Positions 1 to 4,777 of a stretch of DNA of 8,813 nt are shown one piece after another; position 1 is the first letter of the stretch, and every line of letters begins with the position of its first letter. Source of the stretch: Parcubacteria group bacterium GW2011_GWA1_47_8 (lineage in GTDB: Bacteria; Patescibacteriota; Minisyncoccia; Phycocordibacterales; UBA1550); contig LCOP01000026.1 of assembly GCA_000996605.1 (NCBI GenBank), positions 1 to 8,813 on the forward strand, in the 5' to 3' direction. The notes under the pieces were generated by a model that saw only the letters and a program-made list of their open reading frames with translations, did no database searches and was not told the origin of the DNA. The position numbers and the translations under genes were made by a program.

Positions 1-23
1 CACGATGCACCGCCTCCTACATT

Positions 24-38
24 GTGGTAGACTACCAC
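24..38. repeat. Short perfect palindrome (GTGGTAG-A-CTACCAC)
   Basis: Seven-base arms at 24-30 and 32-38 are exact reverse complements around a single central A. A one-base centre cannot form a good RNA hairpin, so if it has a function it is more likely a dimeric protein-binding site. It could equally be chance. No gene is convincingly placed around it. Confidence 0.35.
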
Positions 39-68
39 TAATGAAATGCGTCATGGGCCCGGGTCATA

Positions 69-98
69 CCCTGCGGTCTCTGCCGCAGGGATTTTGAT
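69..98 (+). terminator. Hairpin with weak T-tract, probable terminator of a gene upstream of the window
   Basis: CCCTGCGG (69-76) and CCGCAGGG (83-90) form a perfect 8-bp GC-rich stem with a 6-nt loop, followed by ATTTTGATT. This is the shape of an intrinsic terminator for transcription entering from the left edge, though the T-tract is interrupted. An overlapping small hairpin (GGGT/ACCC, 61-71) could compete with it. Confidence 0.5.
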
Positions 99-134
99 TC
101 GATAACCATATCGCGTGCTAAACTATTTTTAGGT

Positions 135-335
135 ATGCTTCGCGAGTCTTTCTCTTCCAAAGACACGTCACTTTATCAAAAGGTCTTCTTTGGATCTTCA
201 AAATACCCAACATGGTCAGGATACGCGATTGGGTATTATCTTATAAAAAAATTCATAAAGAATACTGATCTTGTGAGTTGGCAATCACTTATGAAAAAAT
301 CGCCGGAGGAAATAAAAAAGGCGGCTGGTTTTTAA
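135..335 (+). pseudogene. 3' fragment of a DUF2268-type (predicted Zn-dependent protease) gene
   Basis: The 66 residues end in a stretch containing YPTWSGYAIGYYLIKKF followed by a PEEI motif. This resembles the C-terminal part of DUF2268 (COG5504) predicted zinc proteases, where a GYxxGYxxV helix follows the catalytic HExxH by many residues. No HExxH is present. The reading frame stays open upstream only to a stop at 42-44, and that stretch overlaps the hairpin at 69-90, so the front of the protein is missing. Protease-like sequence may begin near 114, before the ATG. There is no Shine-Dalgarno; a TATTTT box lies 5 nt before the ATG. The family call rests on pattern memory from a short tail, and it could be a small unrelated hypothetical protein. 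Confidence 0.45.
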
Positions 336-341
336 AACCAG
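325..341. repeat. Palindrome across the stop codon of the preceding ORF
   Basis: CTGGTTTT (325-332) and AAAACCAG (334-341) are exact reverse complements around one T and span the TAA stop at 333-335. With no loop and no separate T-tract it is a poor terminator. It could be a small operator next to the box at 343-348, or chance. Confidence 0.35.
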
Positions 342-342
342 A

Positions 343-348
343 TACTAT
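343..348 (+). promoter_or_regulatory. Candidate -10 box (TACTAT) for a leaderless mRNA
   Basis: TACTAT matches TANNNT and lies 6 nt before the ATG at 355, a start with no Shine-Dalgarno. Transcription would begin at or next to the A of the start codon. No clear -35 box is seen. The same spacing recurs at three other SD-less starts in this window (3233, 7024, 8509). Confidence 0.4.
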
Positions 349-354
349 GACACC

Positions 355-873
355 ATGAAATCACAAAAAAAATTCGACAAGACTCAAAGCGTGCTTAAAG
401 ATGTTTACCTCTATTTTGGGGCAAAAGACCCGGGGGAGCTCAAAACAGTATATATGAACGCCGACCAAGAATTAATGAGATCCGCGCAGTGGGATTACAA
501 AGATAATAACCTTCTCACTAACCAGATCAAAGAGATGGTTGAAAAGGTTGGGGTATGCAACATCCGAGACACAAAGGAGAAGAAGTGGATACAATCAATT
601 CTCTGGATGTGGTATCATCATGCAATCAGTTGCGCTCTCTGGAAATATGGCGACAAAAAAACAGCTCAAAAATATTCAAAGATTGCACTGGCGCTCCAAC
701 CCATCGATCACCCTAACAAAATTACTCGTCTTCTTTATTTTTTGGTTAGAGATGATATTAAAAGTGCTGAGCAATGGGCGAAAACAATACATGGCGAACC
801 TGAAAAAACTACTGCCCGCTATTCGATAAAACTTTATAAACAAGGGGATTTCTTCAAACCGCAGATTGCTTGA
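355..873 (+). CDS. Hypothetical helical protein, possibly TPR-like (172 aa)
   Basis: I do not recognise a named family. The protein is lysine-rich, has no signal peptide and no clear membrane segment, and looks almost entirely helical. Residues about 77-118 (WIQSILWMWYHHAISCALWKYG and the following helix ending in ALQP) and 122-145 resemble the paired amphipathic helices of TPR-like repeats. It has one conspicuous aromatic cluster (WMWYHH). It is probably cytoplasmic and could be a protein-protein interaction module. The ATG at 355 has no ribosome binding site but a TACTAT box 6 nt upstream. Its TGA stop at 871-873 lies inside the -35 box of the precursor-peptide promoter, so that promoter is tightly packed against this gene. 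A role in the neighbouring peptide system is possible but has no direct support. Confidence 0.65.
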   Translation: MKSQKKFDKTQSVLKDVYLYFGAKDPGELKTVYMNADQELMRSAQWDYKDNNLLTNQIKEMVEKVGVCNIRDTKEKKWIQSILWMWYHHAISCALWKYGDKKTAQKYSKIALALQPIDHPNKITRLLYFLVRDDIKSAEQWAKTIHGEPEKTTARYSIKLYKQGDFFKPQIA

Positions 874-898
874 CTGGATAGATTGAGTAGTTTATTAT
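870..898 (+). promoter_or_regulatory. Strong sigma70-type promoter of the precursor peptide gene
   Basis: TTGACT (870-875) and TATTAT (893-898) are separated by exactly 17 nt, and each matches five of six consensus bases. The predicted start near 905 gives a leader of about 50 nt containing a good ribosome binding site. An ATG at 897 overlaps the -10 box, which argues against translation starting there and for the start at 957. Confidence 0.75.
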
Positions 899-942
899 GT
901 TTATTGGAAGCAGTGGTATTTTATTTTCCAGACGTCCCCACA

Positions 943-949
943 AAAGGAG
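943..949 (+). promoter_or_regulatory. Ribosome binding site AAAGGAG deciding the start at 957
   Basis: AAAGGAG lies 7 nt before the ATG at 957. The longer frame opening at 897 has no such site, so the 61-aa product is chosen over the 81-aa one. Confidence 0.8.
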
Positions 950-956
950 TGCCAAA

Positions 957-1142
957 ATGAGCACGTTCACCGCGTTAGAAGAGAAGCCGGAAACCCCCCT
1001 CTTGCTTAGGCGTATTCAGCAAAAACCACAAATTCAATCTCCGATAGCTAGTGGTCATATGACAATCGTTACGACACAGGGATTTAAGCCAGAGATGGTC
1101 GACGGGGAGGAGGACGCAACGCGCTACGATAAGGATCGATGA
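957..1142 (+). CDS. Putative graspetide (ATP-grasp-modified RiPP) precursor peptide, 61 aa
   Basis: Seen: a 61-residue peptide with a basic/hydrophobic front half and an acidic tail. Residues 13-22 (TPLLLRRIQQ) could form the amphipathic leader helix read by a ligase, in the place where microviridin precursors carry PFFARFL. The tail from about residue 36 has hydroxyl donors T36, T39, T40, T55 and Y57, lysines K44 and K59, and acids E46, D49, E51, E52, D53, D58 and D60. The end, ATRYDKDR, recalls the TxRYPSD core of microviridins and marinostatin. Known: graspetide ligases join Thr/Ser hydroxyls or Lys amines to Asp/Glu side chains of such cores. Inferred: the ligase is the convergent gene at 1209-2201, the only RiPP-type enzyme nearby. 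No cleavage site such as a double glycine is obvious, and no transporter or peptidase gene is in the window. The product might be a protease inhibitor, as microviridins are. The match is by architecture and context, not by a known precursor family. Confidence 0.72.
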   Translation: MSTFTALEEKPETPLLLRRIQQKPQIQSPIASGHMTIVTTQGFKPEMVDGEEDATRYDKDR

Positions 1143-1156
1143 AGGTTAATCGTAAC

Positions 1157-1194
1157 TAAAAAAAACCGCAGTGAGTCATCACTGCAGTTTTTAA
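1157..1194. terminator. Bidirectional intrinsic terminator between the precursor and ligase genes
   Basis: GCAGTGA (1168-1174) and TCACTGC (1179-1185) form a stem with a GTCA loop. It is flanked by an A-run on the left and a T-run on the right, so both strands show a hairpin followed by T residues. It lies 14 nt after the precursor stop and about 15 nt after the ligase stop on the other strand, so it can end both convergent transcripts. Confidence 0.85.
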
Positions 1195-1208
1195 TATTTG
1201 ACAGACTG

Positions 1209-2201
1209 CTACAATGACTCAAGCATGTCAGCAACAGCCTCTGGTATTGGGAGTCCAGCCAAATCTGCTATCCACCCCCATTGCCCCGAAGGATTCACCT
1301 CCAAAAACACAAAATCTCCCTTGGGTGTCTCAATTAAGTCTAGTGCGCCGTACCGCAAATCAGCTACCGCCATGAAATGCAGTAACTTGCCTTGGACATC
1401 CTTGGGTAAATCTACTTGTTTATGCCCCACATTATCAAAGTCATAATGTCGCCAATCTATTTTTGTCATTATGCTCGCCTGTGAATCAATCCTGCACGAT
1501 AGAACACGTTGACCAATAACCATGACCCTATGTTCATAAAGTTTTTCTACATACTCTTGTCCATATATAGGGCAAGTGCGAATCGCGACGTCATTACTAA
1601 TAAGCTCTTTGTGCGAAAATCGTTCCGAGTAAAGCGCATAGTTACCGACATCATCAAGTTTTATGTACCCAATAGACTTAAGCAACAACCCACTCTCAAC
1701 ATCAGAAAATTGTTCTATACTTATCGGGCTGTTGCTGACGATGGTCCGAGGCACTGACAGCCCACAACGAGTAGCGATTAATTGCTGGTGGAGTTTGTTA
1801 CTATTTAGATAATCTATCGACTCACTTCTATTTACCCACTTGCACGGAAGAACAGACAGTAGTGCGCGTAAAGCTTGGCGAGTTTCGTTGTTTGCAAATC
1901 GAGTTTCTATATTTAGCGATTTATAACCTTCTTGCGCGTAATTTTCCCTCAAATACCATGCCGTGTGAATGTCCGCGAGTGTAACACGTGCATTCTCAAA
2001 AGAATTACCGTCCAATCGCATAGTTTCAAGGTAGCCATCAATTCGCCCAGTTCTATCTTGGGTAACGCATAATACAGCTTCAGCAGGATACCGCGAAGGA
2101 TCGCATAAATAAATAGATACATCCCTGTTTTTGCATGCATCTACAAATGGTTGAAAATAATACTGCTCTTGCAATCCTGCGATCAACAAGATATTTTTCA
2201 T
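1209..2201 (-). CDS. MvdD-like ATP-grasp ligase (graspetide peptide maturase), 330 aa
   Basis: This enzyme should use ATP to activate Asp/Glu side chains of a precursor peptide and join them to Thr/Ser or Lys, as MvdC/MvdD do for microviridin. Residues 1-120 form the N-terminal pre-ATP-grasp domain, with WYLR at 82-85 and KWVN at 121-124. An NSNKL segment (133-137) and LLLKSIG (172-178) supply ATP-binding lysines. CPIYGQEYVEK (210-220) with HRVMVIG (224-230), RIDSQ (237-241) and DWRHYD (249-254) are the RimK/MvdD-type central motifs. DLRYGALDL (281-289) and FLEVNPSGQWGWI (299-311), with E301 and N303, are the Mg-ATP site and the hallmark MvdD-type C-terminus. The 330-aa length is normal for the family and no key motif is missing. 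The start has AAGGAG 7 nt upstream. The gene has its own promoter and shares a terminator with the facing precursor gene. Ordinary RimK or glutathione synthetase is less likely because of the WxN and VNPxGQWxW signatures. Confidence 0.9.
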   Translation of the reverse strand: MKNILLIAGLQEQYYFQPFVDACKNRDVSIYLCDPSRYPAEAVLCVTQDRTGRIDGYLETMRLDGNSFENARVTLADIHTAWYLRENYAQEGYKSLNIETRFANNETRQALRALLSVLPCKWVNRSESIDYLNSNKLHQQLIATRCGLSVPRTIVSNSPISIEQFSDVESGLLLKSIGYIKLDDVGNYALYSERFSHKELISNDVAIRTCPIYGQEYVEKLYEHRVMVIGQRVLSCRIDSQASIMTKIDWRHYDFDNVGHKQVDLPKDVQGKLLHFMAVADLRYGALDLIETPKGDFVFLEVNPSGQWGWIADLAGLPIPEAVADMLESL

Positions 2202-2208
2202 TAAGATT

Positions 2209-2214
2209 CTCCTT
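2209..2214 (-). promoter_or_regulatory. Ribosome binding site AAGGAG of the ATP-grasp gene
   Basis: On the minus strand AAGGAG lies 7 nt before the ATG at 2201, inside a longer purine run. It fixes the start and contrasts with the SD-less genes elsewhere in the window. Confidence 0.8.
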
Positions 2215-2262
2215 CCTTACAAGATTGAGTGTAAGTTCTTTTCTAAATAAACCCTAGCACAC

Positions 2263-2290
2263 TTTATAAAAATTCACAATCAGACGTCAA
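2263..2290 (-). promoter_or_regulatory. Sigma70-type promoter of the ATP-grasp gene
   Basis: On the minus strand TTGACG (2285-2290) and TATAAA (2263-2268) are separated by 16 nt, each matching five of six consensus bases. The predicted start near 2256 gives a leader of about 55 nt. It lies just after the stop of the kinase relic, so the ligase need not depend on upstream transcription. Confidence 0.65.
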
Positions 2291-2301
2291 GTTCATAGTG
2301 G

Positions 2302-2661
2302 CTAAAAACCCCCCACCACCGGCAACTCCACCACAAACGTCGTCCCCTTGTCGACACCGGGCGAGGTGACGCGGATGTGTCCCCTGTGCGCGTGGAGGAT
2401 TTCGTTTGCGATATAGAGACCGATACCGGGGGTTTGCTCGATTTCAACTTGCTCGCTTCCCTTTCCCTTCACTGTTACCTCTTTCAATATTATATTTTTC
2501 GCATCCGCCTTGGTAGGGTCATCGTGCAGGGGGTCGAGATAGTTCACGAGTGACGCGATCTGCCCTTCAGTCATGCCCTTCCCTGTGTCCGATACCGTGA
2601 GGCGAACCATCTTTGTCTCCTCATCGCGAGAAAGAGAGACGCGTACCGTACTGACAGACAC
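2302..2661 (-). pseudogene. Relic of a histidine kinase 3' end (ATP-binding domain fragment)
   Basis: The translated fragment carries DTGKGM, GIGLYIANEI and the final TTFVVELP of a HATPase_c domain and matches the last ~115 residues of the intact kinase at 5351-7024 almost residue for residue. It lacks the membrane region, the H-box and the N-box asparagine, so it cannot be a working kinase. It has one in-frame 6-nt insertion (an extra Lys-Gly) relative to the intact copy. Similarity ends abruptly near 2660; beyond this the open frame reads unrelated residues. The only nearby start is GTG at 2661, with no positioned Shine-Dalgarno. The frame has stayed open despite about 30 base differences, so expression of a free ATP-binding domain is not excluded, but a duplication remnant is the simpler reading. 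Confidence 0.85.
2321..2659. repeat. Direct repeat, copy A (kinase 3' end)
   Basis: This 339-bp stretch aligns with 5379-5711 at roughly 90% identity by eye (about 30 mismatches and one 6-nt indel), in the same orientation. The two copies bracket the CYTH, radical SAM, kinase-like and Gre-like genes. Confidence 0.9.
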
Positions 2662-2690
2662 TGCCGTACGAGAGGAGGTACCTAAATCGA

Positions 2691-2714
2691 ACCTCCTATT
2701 TGAGATAACTACTT
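2691..2714. repeat. Scar resembling the nearby IS3-type end
   Basis: These 24 nt match 8723-8747, the end of the IS3-family element, with two mismatches and a one-base gap. The shared core includes TTTGAGA and AACTACTT. Its ACCTCCT (2691-2697) also pairs with AGGAGGT at 2673-2679. It includes the TAG stop of the CYTH gene (2709-2711). It most likely marks the former end of a related element. Confidence 0.6.
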
Positions 2715-3233
2715 TTTTATAGCAAGTGCGAGCGGGACATATCCTTGTCGGATAATGTCGTCCTTACTAATTCCTATTTCAACAAGAAAATCACTAATTT
2801 GTTTTTCCAACTTTTTTCTTCCACTCTGCTTTCCTCGTGCTTCAACCTCTATAAACCACCCGAGCTCCTTGATATGGTCCACGTTTATCTCAAGTGACCC
2901 ACAACGAAAAGTTGTACGGTCCTTTGTTATGGTCACAACCTCTTCATAATCGGAGTTGCGAAGAATTGATTCGAGTGTCTTTGCGTGACCTAGTGGCATA
3001 TCTACATCTGGCCAAGCAGTGTCTGCGCCTTTACTCTTCGCCTTAAATGTCAAAACATCTCCAGTTGCTGTTCTGCGTATACGAAGAACCAACTTCCGCT
3101 CTTTGTCGGATTGATGCTTAAAGTACAGGTCTTTTTCTTTCTTTGTACCCTCAAGTACTATCCTAGTATCATTCTTTAATCGTTTAACTATTCGCGTAGG
3201 TGATGATAATTTTGCTCGAATTTCTATTTCCAT
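2709..3233 (-). CDS. CYTH-domain protein (class IV adenylate cyclase / triphosphatase-like), 174 aa
   Basis: CYTH proteins form a closed beta-barrel that binds triphosphates with metal ions; members make cAMP (CyaB) or hydrolyse thiamine triphosphate, polyphosphate or nucleoside triphosphates. The protein begins MEIEIRAKL, giving the N-terminal acidic ExEx(R/K) signature. It continues with KDLYF (34-38), LRIRR (50-54), LTFKAK (61-66), KDRTTF (104-109), INVD (116-119) and LGWFIEVEA (124-132), the usual strand order, and ends with a RQGYVPLAL tail (162-170) like many CyaB proteins. The length fits the family. The ATG at 3233 is preferred over one at 3302 because the extra residues would cross a terminator hairpin. 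That start has no Shine-Dalgarno but a TATATT box 6 nt upstream. Its stop lies within an IS-like scar, so its last residues may have been altered. The substrate cannot be read from sequence. Its neighbours are a kinase-like and a radical SAM protein. Confidence 0.85.
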   Translation of the reverse strand: MEIEIRAKLSSPTRIVKRLKNDTRIVLEGTKKEKDLYFKHQSDKERKLVLRIRRTATGDVLTFKAKSKGADTAWPDVDMPLGHAKTLESILRNSDYEEVVTITKDRTTFRCGSLEINVDHIKELGWFIEVEARGKQSGRKKLEKQISDFLVEIGISKDDIIRQGYVPLALAIKK

Positions 3234-3239
3234 AATTGT

Positions 3240-3245
3240 AATATA
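3240..3245 (-). promoter_or_regulatory. Candidate -10 box (TATATT) giving a leaderless CYTH mRNA
   Basis: On the minus strand TATATT lies 6 nt before the ATG at 3233, which has no Shine-Dalgarno. It directly follows the upstream gene's terminator, so the CYTH gene needs its own start signal. No good -35 box is visible. Confidence 0.5.
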
Positions 3246-3256
3246 ACATTTTTTAT

Positions 3257-3291
3257 AAAAAAAGAAGGGGATGGGGTTACCACCTCCTTCT
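3257..3291 (-). terminator. Intrinsic terminator after the radical SAM gene
   Basis: On the minus strand AGAAGG (3286-3291) pairs with CCTTCT (3263-3268). The stem continues, after one mismatch, through GGTGG paired with CCATC (one G-T pair) around a short loop, and is followed by seven T residues (3257-3263). It lies about 20 nt after the stop at 3311. The purine run within it looks like a Shine-Dalgarno but has no suitable start after it. Confidence 0.8.
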
Positions 3292-3310
3292 TGCCTAACC
3301 AAACAAAAAA

Positions 3311-4267
3311 CTACATTTCTGAAAAGAGCGCCTTGGAAAACTGGTGGTCGAAGTAGGTTCCAATTGACTGAACATAACCCTCTTCGTTTCTATACAAGCA
3401 CGAACGAACTCTTACCTCTGATAATCCTCCTTCAAGGCGGGGTCCATAGGCATATTCCTTACATTTGCCCATTGCCTCAATCAGGCATCCGTCGCACATT
3501 CCTTTTAATTTGAATGGGCGAATCATCTTCACTTTAAAGCTGAAACCATCACCACAAGTCATCGTCACAGCACAACTTGAACTCCCGCGAATTAAATGAG
3601 CCATCGTGGGAACTGCCTGTAATTCTTCAGCAGCAGTCATAATCGTTGCGAAAGAAATTTCTGGGTGGTCAAGCTCATCCATAACTCGCCATGACACACC
3701 CAACTTTCTCGCAAACTCTGCGATCTGTAGCACTGAACCAACATCATTCCCAGCAACCGTATTGATTTTGACAGACAAAGAACCTTTCAAAGCACTGATA
3801 ATATCGATCTGCTTTGCTATTGCCATTTCTCCCCACAAAATACTTCTTGGGGGATACATAGTTTCAGCAAGAGATTTTCCCTTCAATGTATGCATGCTCA
3901 CATTTACTTCGCTTAACCCCGCAGCTACTAAATCGAAAAATCTCTCGATACTTGCTTGAGCATTTGTCGTCATCTTCACTGTAAAGCCGTGTTGCTTTGC
4001 GAGAGATACGTATTCTACAATTCTGGGGTGAATTGATGGTTCACCCCCCGTGAAGTGTACATCGTTAAATCCGAACTTATCACGGAAAGCAAGAATAGTG
4101 TCTTCAAGAATCTTTCTGTCACGAATTGAAACTGAATTATGATTTCCTTCCATGTGGCAAAAATTACATGTCCACTGACACGGGGTGCGCACTTTAACTC
4201 GAGTATTGGTCAGTCGAGAAATTTCTACCCTCCCTTCAGAAAGAAGCTGATTAAATATTTTTAACAT
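3311..4267 (-). CDS. MoaA-like radical SAM enzyme, 318 aa
   Basis: Radical SAM enzymes use a [4Fe-4S] cluster to split S-adenosylmethionine and start radical chemistry. The cluster cysteines are C30, C34 and C37 (CQWTCNFC), followed by HMEG as in MoaA-type proteins. TGGEPSIHP (73-81) binds SAM, and NVSMHT (122-127) fits the next barrel strand. A second cysteine set, C258, C261, C269 and C290, resembles the auxiliary cluster of MoaA, with GPRLEGG and a CLYR ending in the usual places. This supports a GTP-cyclase-like or other nucleotide-modifying role, but the substrate is unknown. It is not an obvious MoaA: the cysteine spacing differs and no molybdopterin genes are near. Its ATG lies inside the last codons of the kinase-like gene with AAGGAGG 5 nt upstream, so translation is probably coupled. 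It could instead act on a peptide; the graspetide precursor is over 2 kb away under its own promoter. Confidence 0.87.
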   Translation of the reverse strand: MLKIFNQLLSEGRVEISRLTNTRVKVRTPCQWTCNFCHMEGNHNSVSIRDRKILEDTILAFRDKFGFNDVHFTGGEPSIHPRIVEYVSLAKQHGFTVKMTTNAQASIERFFDLVAAGLSEVNVSMHTLKGKSLAETMYPPRSILWGEMAIAKQIDIISALKGSLSVKINTVAGNDVGSVLQIAEFARKLGVSWRVMDELDHPEISFATIMTAAEELQAVPTMAHLIRGSSSCAVTMTCGDGFSFKVKMIRPFKLKGMCDGCLIEAMGKCKEYAYGPRLEGGLSEVRVRSCLYRNEEGYVQSIGTYFDHQFSKALFSEM

Positions 4268-4698
4268 AACTGCCTCCTTAGTAGGTGTTTCACTTCGTGG
4301 AATACTCCATCGATGGTCAAGAATGTCGTATCAACTGGAATTAACTCGCTGAAAGACCGATAAGTTTCTACTGCATCTTCAGCTTCTTTTACAAAGCGCT
4401 CTATTCTTTTATCGTGTGTCGGCTGTTTTGCCCGAACATTCATTCTTTCTAATCTGACATTAATTTCTGTAGTCAAAAGAAACCCAATATCTGGCCAAAG
4501 AATAGGTAGATCTCGCATTGAAACTGATTTCACCGAAGCGCCAAGTGCTGAGTGCATCGCCATGGTTGAATAAACATACCTGTCAATAACAACCCTCTTC
4601 CCTGAAACAAGCATCTCCTTCAGTTGCGGTTGCACAGCCACGACCGCTGAAAGATAGTAGAAAAAGCGAGTATTTATATCACCCATTTCTTCAACCAT
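4261..4698 (-). CDS. Thymidylate-kinase-like protein lacking its P-loop (145 aa, N-terminally truncated)
   Basis: The sequence follows the later two thirds of a dTMP kinase-type fold. FFYYLSA (12-18) starts the helix before the DR motif. VVIDRYVYSTMAMH (36-49) is the DRY/F region, PDIGFLL (69-75) is a core strand, RLERMNVRAKQ (82-92) is a LID-like arginine segment, and TIDG lies near the end. The Walker A loop that binds ATP phosphates is absent. The frame stays open upstream from the ATG, and the residues SYLYTPQAPLNTIRG just before it look like real kinase sequence (strand 2 and the substrate-binding arginine), but no start codon or P-loop precedes them. Beyond a stop at 4778 lies a complete Gre-like gene. 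The simplest view is that a deletion removed the first ~45 residues. The ATG at 4698 has a run of Gs directly before it, too close to be a normal ribosome site. The gene still carries the ribosome site for the radical SAM gene. An inactive or non-catalytic partner protein is possible. Confidence 0.7.
   Translation of the reverse strand: MVEEMGDINTRFFYYLSAVVAVQPQLKEMLVSGKRVVIDRYVYSTMAMHSALGASVKSVSMRDLPILWPDIGFLLTTEINVRLERMNVRAKQPTHDKRIERFVKEAEDAVETYRSFSELIPVDTTFLTIDGVFHEVKHLLRRQLC
4273..4279 (-). promoter_or_regulatory. Ribosome binding site AAGGAGG of the radical SAM gene, inside the kinase-like gene
   Basis: AAGGAGG lies 5 nt before the ATG at 4267 and within the final codons of the kinase-like frame, whose TAA overlaps the start region. 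The arrangement is typical of translational coupling and fixes the radical SAM start. Confidence 0.8.
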
Positions 4699-4757
4699 CC
4701 CCCTAATAGTGTTAAGTGGGGCTTGAGGAGTATAGAGATACGAGTACCCAAGTTCAG

Positions 4758-4764
4758 CCCTCCT
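4758..4764 (-). promoter_or_regulatory. Orphan ribosome binding site AGGAGGG before the truncated kinase
   Basis: On the minus strand AGGAGGG lies 14 nt after the Gre-like stop and about 60 nt before the kinase-like ATG. The only start at the right distance is a TTG at 4751, which is one base out of the kinase frame. It probably once served the full-length kinase gene. Confidence 0.5.
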
Positions 4765-4777
4765 ATGATAAAATCGT

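Noticed and set aside
1..41. Possible 3' end of a gene entering from the left: one + strand frame reads RCTASYIVVDYH and stops with TAA at 39-41.
   Set aside because: It is only 12 residues long, and the other two frames are also open for part of the stretch. It is consistent with the hairpin at 69-90 being its terminator but is too short to call.
897..956. Longer 81-aa start for the precursor peptide.
   Set aside because: Its ATG overlaps the -10 box of the promoter at 870-898 and lacks a ribosome site, while the ATG at 957 has AAAGGAG at ideal spacing.
3280..3291. Strong Shine-Dalgarno-like AAGGAGGTGG on the minus strand before the CYTH gene.
   Set aside because: It forms the upstream arm of the terminator stem, and no in-frame start lies at a workable distance.
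3234..3302. Upstream start for the CYTH protein adding 23 residues.
   Set aside because: The extension is translated from the terminator hairpin and T-run of the radical SAM gene. CYTH proteins normally begin at the ExEx(R/K) strand, which is where MEIEIRAK starts.
3311..4267. The radical SAM protein as a prokaryotic viperin.
   Set aside because: The cysteine motif context (CQWTCNFCHMEG) and the extra C-terminal cysteines fit MoaA-like enzymes; the viperin-type CNYKCGFC context is absent.
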